Shown here: in pieces, positions 58,107 to 64,000 of the stretch | Layout: each line of letters begins with the position of its first letter | Numbering within the stretch: the first letter of the stretch is position 1 | Assembly (NCBI GenBank): GCA_012184525.1 | Contig: WOFQ01000011.1 | Span: 372,001 to 436,000 of the forward strand | Origin: Xenoacremonium recifei | Taxonomy: Eukaryota > Ascomycota > Sordariomycetes > Hypocreales > Nectriaceae | Direction: 5' to 3' | DNA length: 64,000 bases | The notes under the pieces: generated by a model | What the model was told of the DNA's origin: nothing | Databases searched by the model: none | Seen by the model: only the letters and a program-made list of their open reading frames with translations | Made by a program: the position numbers and the translations under genes

Positions 58107-59192
58107 ATGACAGCCCCTTTCGCTCGTGAGCGCCAACTGGCCGAGCTCGCCGTCCTGCGCGCCTCAATCCTCACCAAAGCCGTCCTCTCCAGCGTTAGCG
58201 AAATCACCAAAGCGGACGCCTCGCCCGTCACCGTCGGCGACTTCGCCGCCCAGGCCCTGCTCATCAGCGCCTTACGCGAGGCCTTTCCAGAAGACGCGTT
58301 CCTAGGCGAGGAGGACTCAGCGGCGCTTCGGGCGGATGCTGCGTTGCGGGAGCGCGTGTTTGAGCTGGTCTCGTCGGCGGCGGATGTGGCTGATCCCGAG
58401 GATGGAGGCAAGCCGCTGAAGAAGCCTGCGTCGGTGGAGGAGATGTTGCAGCTGATTGATCTTGGGGGCAAGGGGATGGGAGGCCCGCAGGGGAGATTCT
58501 GGGTCATGGATCCTATTGATGGGACTGCTACGTTTATCAAGGGTCAGCAGTATGCTGTATCGCTGGCGTTGATCCAGGATGGTCGGGAAGTTGTTGGTGT
58601 TCTGGGCTGTCCGAATCTGAACCTCGAGACTGGTCGCGTTGAGGAGACTTCAGTTGACAAGGACGGTTTGGGTATTATGCTCACAGCCGTACGCGGGCAA
58701 GGCTCTACAATCCGCACCATGACAGCCACAGGCCTCCTACCTGCTCGCCCTCTCAGCCCCTTGGAGGCTCCCTCATCGCTCTCTTCCTCGTTGCACATCG
58801 TCGACTGTGCCTACGGCACGTCCTGCCGCCACGATGTCATCGGGCAACTCGCATCACAGAACGGTGCCCGCTTCCCCAACACGGAGATCTGGTCCTCTCA
58901 CATCCGATACGCAGCTCTCATCGTGGGCGGCGGCGATGTGCAGTTCCGCATTCCCGCAAGCAGCAAGTCCCGGATGTATGTGTGGGATCACGCCGGAGCG
59001 CAACTCATCTTGACTGAACTCGGCGGCAAGGTGACGGACTTGGATGGTAATGAGATGGACTTTGGCGCTGGGAGGGATCTCAACCGGAATAGGGGCTTGG
59101 TGGCCGCCCGGGGAAGCCTCCATGCGACCATTCTGGACACTATGACCAAGATAATCGATGGGCAGAAGGGGGCTAACTCTAGCCATATTTGA
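58107..59192 (+). CDS. MET22: 3'(2'),5'-bisphosphate nucleotidase MET22/HAL2
   Basis: Single exon, 361 residues, the family size. Met22/Hal2 hydrolyses 3'-phosphoadenosine 5'-phosphate (PAP), the by-product of sulfate assimilation, to AMP. It is Mg-dependent and inhibited by Li and Na, making it a determinant of salt tolerance; PAP build-up also blocks the 5'-3' exonucleases. The inositol-monophosphatase fold is evident: the metal-binding GEEDSAAL near residues 71-78, the signature DPIDGTATFIKG near residue 135 and the C-terminal WDHAGAQLILTELGGKVTDL. Start 58107 is the first ATG in frame. Convergent with PEX1, 116 bp between stop codons. Confidence 0.94.
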   Translation: MTAPFARERQLAELAVLRASILTKAVLSSVSEITKADASPVTVGDFAAQALLISALREAFPEDAFLGEEDSAALRADAALRERVFELVSSAADVADPEDGGKPLKKPASVEEMLQLIDLGGKGMGGPQGRFWVMDPIDGTATFIKGQQYAVSLALIQDGREVVGVLGCPNLNLETGRVEETSVDKDGLGIMLTAVRGQGSTIRTMTATGLLPARPLSPLEAPSSLSSSLHIVDCAYGTSCRHDVIGQLASQNGARFPNTEIWSSHIRYAALIVGGGDVQFRIPASSKSRMYVWDHAGAQLILTELGGKVTDLDGNEMDFGAGRDLNRNRGLVAARGSLHATILDTMTKIIDGQKGANSSHI

Positions 59193-59308
59193 AATGGCGG
59201 GTTTACCGGCAAAATGATGATGAGATGAAAGTCCCAAAAGTAACGCCTAGAATCTATTTCCCTTCCATATATGCATATTTACATACCTCTACATATAGAC
59301 ATGGCATT

Positions 59309-62300
59309 TTACATTAGGCTGCTTCGCCCTCCAATCTCCATGCTCCCCTGACCGTCCTTCATCTGACCACTCCTGCCCACCACAAACTCCGTATAGATCC
59401 TCTGTAGTCTCGCTTTCTCCTCGGAGCTAATACTAGCCCGAGTGTTATCCAATGCCTTGATCAAGTGACCCCAGCCAATGACCACTTCTCGATGCTCCGT
59501 AACCTCAGGCTTGGATTGTGCATTCGCGACAGAGACTCCGCGTTGTGCCTCCTTGGCGCGCTTGCGGGCGACTTTGATCTCCTCAAGTTTTGAAAGGATA
59601 GATGCGTTCTCGACGAGGGCGGCGGACCGACTTTGTGGCGTGGTGGAGGATGTCGGAAGCTCTGCCTCACCGTAGCGGAACTGAACGAAGCTGGGTGTCG
59701 TAGTGCTGGGCTTTGCCGCGGAACCAGTACCATTGGGACGGCGGGACGATGCTGTCACCGGGCCGTCGACATCCAGCACATCGTGGATGGCCTCGAGCTG
59801 GGCGTTGGAGACAAGTGCCTGCAGATCGGCGCCCGAGAAACCCTCAGTGCGGCGGGCGATGTCGGTCAGGGGCTCGTCTGAGGCGGTCAGCTCATCTGCT
59901 AAGCGAACCTTTTGGAAGAGCGCCTTGATGATATCGACACGGTCCTCAAGAGCGGGCATGTCGCAGAGCAGGGACTTGTCAAGACGGCCAGGACGCAGCA
60001 ACGCAGGGTCGATGAGGTCAGGGCGAGATGTTGCTGCGAGGACATAGACGCCTGACAGTCCTTCGGCTCCGTCCATCTGGGTCAGCAGTTGGTTGACTAC
60101 ACGATCCGTAACACCGGTTGAGTCGTGACCTCGCTTGGGGGCGATGGAGTCAAACTCATCGAAGAAAAGCACGCAAGGCTTCGCTGCCTGCGCTCGGTCA
60201 AACAAGTCTCGAACGCTCTTCTCCGAGGCACCGATGTACTTGTTCAAGATTTCAGGGCCTTTGACGCTGATGAAGTTCAGCCCGCACTCTCCGGCTACGG
60301 CACTAGCCAGGAGAGTCTTGCCACATCCTGGATATCCGTACAGGAGCAGACCTGAGCGTAGTCGCAGAGGGCATTGGGCGAATATGGGCGCGTACTTAGT
60401 TGGGTACTCGAGCGTCTCAAGCAGCACCTTGCGCGTTTCTTGGAGGCCGCCGATGGACTTAAAGCTAGTCGAAGAGCTCTGCAGAGAGACGTTTCGAAGA
60501 GATGCGGGTGTGAAGCCCTTCAGAGCTTTGTCAAAGTCAACGCGGCTCAGACGAACGGGTGCTGTGTCCGAGCTGCTCGACTCCCCGATTGAGCGGATAA
60601 TGGCCTCATTCCGAGCTCGTGAGACAAGGACGGTCAAATCCCCTGGCATATACCCATCGGTAGAGCCGGCAATATCAAGAAAGTCGAGGTCCGAGTCCAA
60701 GATGAAGCCGGTAGCCTTAGATGATGAATATTCTCGGCTGGTTTGGCTGACGCCATCCATCCAAGCATTGCTCTCGTCGCCTCCTGTGCTGCCATCTGCC
60801 GTCTGCGGTCGACTGTCCAGATCACTGTCGTGAAAGGGGACATCTTCTTCCGTGATGGCATCTTGGTTGACCAGGGACTCCATGACTCTCCGTCGGCCCT
60901 CTTTATCAGGAGCCTTGAGCTCGACGATTTCGCGGACAACGTGACCACTGACTATCACGCCGTTTAGGGAGTCCTTGCCTTCAGCAGTGGCAAGGACTAC
61001 AACACCGCTATCTCTGGTGCAGTACTGCCGTATGATCGAGCAGATGGTCTCGCTGATTTGTCGGCTTCTTCCGTTGTCGTTGCCAACCTGAAGCTCTGTT
61101 TCGACCGGGCAAAGCTTGTCTATATCGTCCAGAACGACCACCGCTCGGCCGTTGAGCCTTGCGCCCCAGCTCGCAGACATGAAAAGACGTCCTAGAGTCT
61201 CCTTGATAGTTGAGATTCTAGTCTCATCAGTGACAAGCTTTCTGCATGGGAAGTAGACAGTGTAGAACAGAGTCTCTTCCCGAAGTCTCTGTGCGAGATA
61301 CTTTGATATTGACGTCTTTCCAGACCCCATCCCTCCCGTCAGCAGGACTGATGACATGTGTGCAAGCTGCGATTGGAGGTTGTCGAGAAGAGAGTCGATC
61401 CCGACGAGGAGGGCGTCGTTCACGGGAAGTCGCTCGAACGAGTCAGACTCAGACATCCAAGATGGGCGTGGTGTAGGAGGCTGAAATTCGACAGGTATCT
61501 TGGCATCAAGACCTAATATCCAGTTGAGAGCATCTTTGCTCTGCTCCTGAGCTGCAGCCTCCGAGCTATACGTGAACTTCACAATTCCGCCTTCCCAGCC
61601 TTGAGGAGCGTCGAGGCCGTCGAAAACCCCAATGACAGACCCATCGGTCAGCGGCCCTTGCAGAAGACCTTCCGAAGTCCTAGTTGCAGAGTATATCTGA
61701 CGGAACCTCTTTGCCGACTCCTCTTTCTCAGCCTTCGACTCCCCGCCAAACTTGAGACCTTCCGTCGCTTTGGCGTTGGCTGCAAAGGGGAAGACTTTCA
61801 CCCCCTGAACGGCGCCCCGGGTAAGTTGCGGCGATGCAGCTTGTAGCTTCACAACACCACCAACAAGGCCGACACAACCGAGCGTCGCGCAAAGAGGCGA
61901 CGAGAGTGCAACTGTTTGGCTGTTAGGGGGATCGATCCACGATCGGAGGTTGGCAATAATCTTGGTCGAGGCATTGGTGGCAGCTGGCGCGGTAGCATCC
62001 TCAGGCTGTGGCTGTTGAATGCCAGCAGGCTTTATAATATCCACAACCACGTAGTTGACTCCCCTGAAGGCGTTGGAAAAGAGAAGATCCCGGTCGACCC
62101 ATACGCTGAAGTCTTGAGTTGCCGGCTCATCGTCGAAATACTCATCGCACGCTGACCTATCCAGACCGCGTAGAAACATGGCGGGCTTTCGGTCTTCCCG
62201 CGCACTTTTCCTCCGCACGGTGCTCGTACCACTTCGTTTTGACTTTGACGTGCTCGCGACGCTCCGATGGTCGCCCGTGCTTGACGAGGATTTTGCTCTT

Positions 62301-63027
62301 GTCTTTGGTGCCACAATGACTTCTGCGTCGGGGGATATTTTCGCAAAAGGAGCATCAGCTGGCGGCGCTGGGTCCAGCGACACTACTCGGATACTCGCTG
62401 TCGAGGTCGGAGAGAGATGTAGGGTGAGCGGATGAGGCGCAACAAGGGTGCCGTCGGGAGCTTTGTAGGATGGATTCGGTAGCGCTCGTATTTGTTGAAG
62501 AAGGTTCAGCTCGAGGAAGGTCGCATGCAGTTCGATGATCTCCCAGTCGTCGGGGGTGAGAGGTTCGACGTTGATGGTATGCGCCAACGGGGGGTCGAAG
62601 TGGACGGTGGCCGTGACTCTTTGACCCTCAGACAGGCCCAGAGTCTTCGCCAGTGTCGCGTCGAGCTCGATCAATTGGACATCCTGGTCGCGCGACGAAC
62701 CCCTCATGCTGCTGATACCATCGCGTCCGACAAGCGACGCCGTCCTCCTCTTGCTCGGCATGCCCGTCCACCCCACGTATACGGACCGCGGCGACGCTGC
62801 GCCAGACGAAGTATCTCGGAAACTGAGCTCGACGATGACATTTTGCACAGCCTAGGAACTAAGTAAGCAACCCGGCGAGCAACTGGTAAGTTCGTGGGCC
62901 ATGTACTCACTGTATTGACGTTGACCAACAAGGAGACTAGCGACGCGGGGAGGTTCACGAAGCAGTTCTTGAGGTGGACGAGGGACACCTCCGCGGGAAC
63001 GGATTGCGCATTTCGTCGGGGAGCCAT
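59309..63027 (-). CDS. PEX1: peroxisomal AAA ATPase PEX1
   Basis: Two exons (62911-63027, 59309-62851) give 1219 residues, typical of fungal Pex1. Pex1 and Pex6 form the hexameric motor that pulls ubiquitinated Pex5 receptor out of the peroxisome membrane. The N-terminal double-psi domain spans the intron (LPASLVSLLVNVNT-AVQNVIVELSF). AAA D1 has Walker A GGMGSGKTS near residue 544 and Walker B VVVLDDIDKL. D2 has GYPGCGKTLLASA near 879, VLFFDEFDSIAPKRG near 940 and the conserved LLTQMDGAEGLSGVYVLAAT and RPGRLDKSLLCDMP stretches. The intron (donor GTGAGT, acceptor CCTAG) is phase 0. A Ser/Arg-rich insert (SSSTGDHRSVASTSKSKRSG) lies between the N-domain and D1. Confidence 0.94.
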
Positions 63028-63409
63028 GGTGCGGATAAATCAATCATGAGCACCGCAATTGAACCGGACAACTGTCAATGCAAAAGCAGCAGAAACTGCC
63101 GTGGTTGGTGAAGCTCCAGAAGCTCCAGGTGGTTTGCGACAGACAAGACTCGGTTGCAGGGCCCGGTGCCGAGGTAGCTCACACGTGCCGTCGGGCGGCG
63201 ACTTCCCCATTCCGGGGCTCGGACGCGGGGAGTCACGTGGCCGCCTAGCGAATGTCTGCACCTAAGTTATAGTCTTTTCAACAATAGTTTAGAGTCATTT
63301 AAATTTAGCTACTTAGGAGTCAAATTCCCCATAGAAAATTGAAATAGGGGCTTTGTTAAGCTTTGGACCCAGAATATAGGTAGTTCGGGCGCTTCATATC
63401 GTTCTGCGA
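63028..63409. promoter_or_regulatory. PEX1 promoter; A/T-rich junction with the edge gene
   Basis: 382 bp. Two CACGTG boxes (63182-63187 and 63234-63239) lie in the GC-rich half next to PEX1. From about 63260 the sequence turns abruptly A/T-rich, towards the 3' end of the minus-strand gene at the right edge. Confidence 0.55.
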
Positions 63410-64000
63410 CTAATATCGTCGTGACTGCTCTGCATCCTCTGGAATATTATCAAATCCCTCCCCGAGCTGCCGTTCCAGCCTTGATCTGCTAGCAACCATT
63501 TCAGCACGAGGCATTGCTTCCATAGAAAGAATGAAGTCGTCTTGGAGCGGTTTCCGGACCTCTGTAGTTCTTGTGGGACTTTTGATCAAGACTTTGACAA
63601 CGGCTTGGGTGCTTCGTTCGTTCGACATCTTCAAAATTTCCACCAAAACAAGCCCCATAGAAAGTTTAAACAAATCCCTCTCATAGAATACTATGCCATC
63701 AATGATGCAGACCAAAACAACGTCTTGAGGGAGCTGGTGGACAAGCCATTTGAACAGAGTGCACAGTTCCTTGATGTCACCACGACGGATGGAGTCCTCA
63801 CTCACTAAGGAAGCTGGTGCCAGAACATCAAAATCATGCTGATAGAGAAGTTGGCGGATGAAGCTCTCGATTATGGCACGGCCCCCAGTAAAGTCATCCT
63901 CGAAAGGGTCTTTATGATGCCCGCAGAAGAAAATGACGCGGAGGAACCTAGGAGCCCTCGCAGCAAGGGCACCGGCGAATGATGTACAGAAGAGAGAGAG
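63410..64000 (-). CDS. fungal NTPase-like protein of unknown function, 3' part (runs off the edge)
   Basis: The frame is open from the window edge to a TAG at 63410: 196 residues, N-terminus missing. It contains FLRVIFFCGHHKDPFEDDF, then IIESFIRQLLYQHDF, CTLFKWLVHQLPQDVVLVCIIDG, AVVKVLIKSPTRTTEVRKPL and FILSMEAMPRAEM. The stretch VVLVCIIDG reads like a Walker B strand of a P-loop NTPase (hydrophobics then Asp), and IKSPTR sits where a sensor strand would be expected. Similar carboxy-terminal sequences occur, as far as I recall, in lineage-expanded fungal proteins resembling STAND/NACHT NTPases; that link is inference and the Walker A would lie outside the window. No ATG is needed here, as the gene enters from the right. 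I cannot give a function. Confidence 0.6.
   Translation of the reverse strand, partial: LSLFCTSFAGALAARAPRFLRVIFFCGHHKDPFEDDFTGGRAIIESFIRQLLYQHDFDVLAPASLVSEDSIRRGDIKELCTLFKWLVHQLPQDVVLVCIIDGIVFYERDLFKLSMGLVLVEILKMSNERSTQAVVKVLIKSPTRTTEVRKPLQDDFILSMEAMPRAEMVASRSRLERQLGEGFDNIPEDAEQSRRY

Overview
The window is nuclear DNA of a filamentous ascomycete (Pezizomycotina). The genes carry short spliceosomal introns of about 46-200 nt with GTRNGT-type donors and CTAAC/CTGAC-like branch points close to the acceptor. Leaders are CT-rich, and most genes have clear one-to-one orthologs in moulds. A Sordariomycete, perhaps Hypocreales, is my guess; the sequence alone does not settle it. I recognise no rRNA, tRNA, transposon or CRISPR.

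Layout. 1.1-5.2 kb: RRN3 (Pol I initiation factor) and hapC (CCAAT-binding histone-fold subunit), both on the minus strand, with 4.3 kb of apparently gene-free DNA upstream of hapC. 9.4-15.1 kb: a compact alternating block of PFD2 (-), CMC2 (+), TMEM14-like (-), OST2 (+), GRH1 (-) and TGS1 (+), built from divergent pairs sharing promoters of about 300-400 bp. 15.5-21.8 kb: KEL3 (+), a small Cys-rich protein (-), pyroglutamyl peptidase (-) and a HAD phosphatase (+). 21.8-36.5 kb: a 14.7-kb stretch whose only convincing gene is a homeodomain transcription factor, with 9.1 kb of non-coding DNA upstream and 3.8 kb downstream. 36.5-54.7 kb: SLD3 (+), TRS65 (-), PRP40 (+), RLI1 (-) and CHD1 (+), again alternating. 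55.7-57.7 kb: an accessory-looking OTT_1508-type deaminase gene. 58.1-63.0 kb: MET22 (+) and PEX1 (-). 63.4 kb to the edge: the 3' part of a fungal gene with an NTPase-like motif.

Most genes are unrelated housekeeping functions: Pol I transcription, protein folding, respiratory-complex assembly, N-glycosylation, Golgi and TRAPP trafficking, RNA capping and splicing, replication initiation, ribosome recycling, chromatin remodelling, sulfur metabolism and peroxisome biogenesis. They share promoters rather than a pathway.

The less ordinary elements are the deaminase gene and the NTPase-like gene at the right; a helically phased array of TATA motifs in the SLD3 upstream region; three GC-AG introns among 42 modelled introns; a TMEM14 model whose first coding exon is only the ATG; an alternative 70-codon frame overlapping the RLI1 3' end; and the gene desert around the homeobox gene. 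Exon coordinates were derived by hand from splice signals and reading-frame continuity and have no transcript support.
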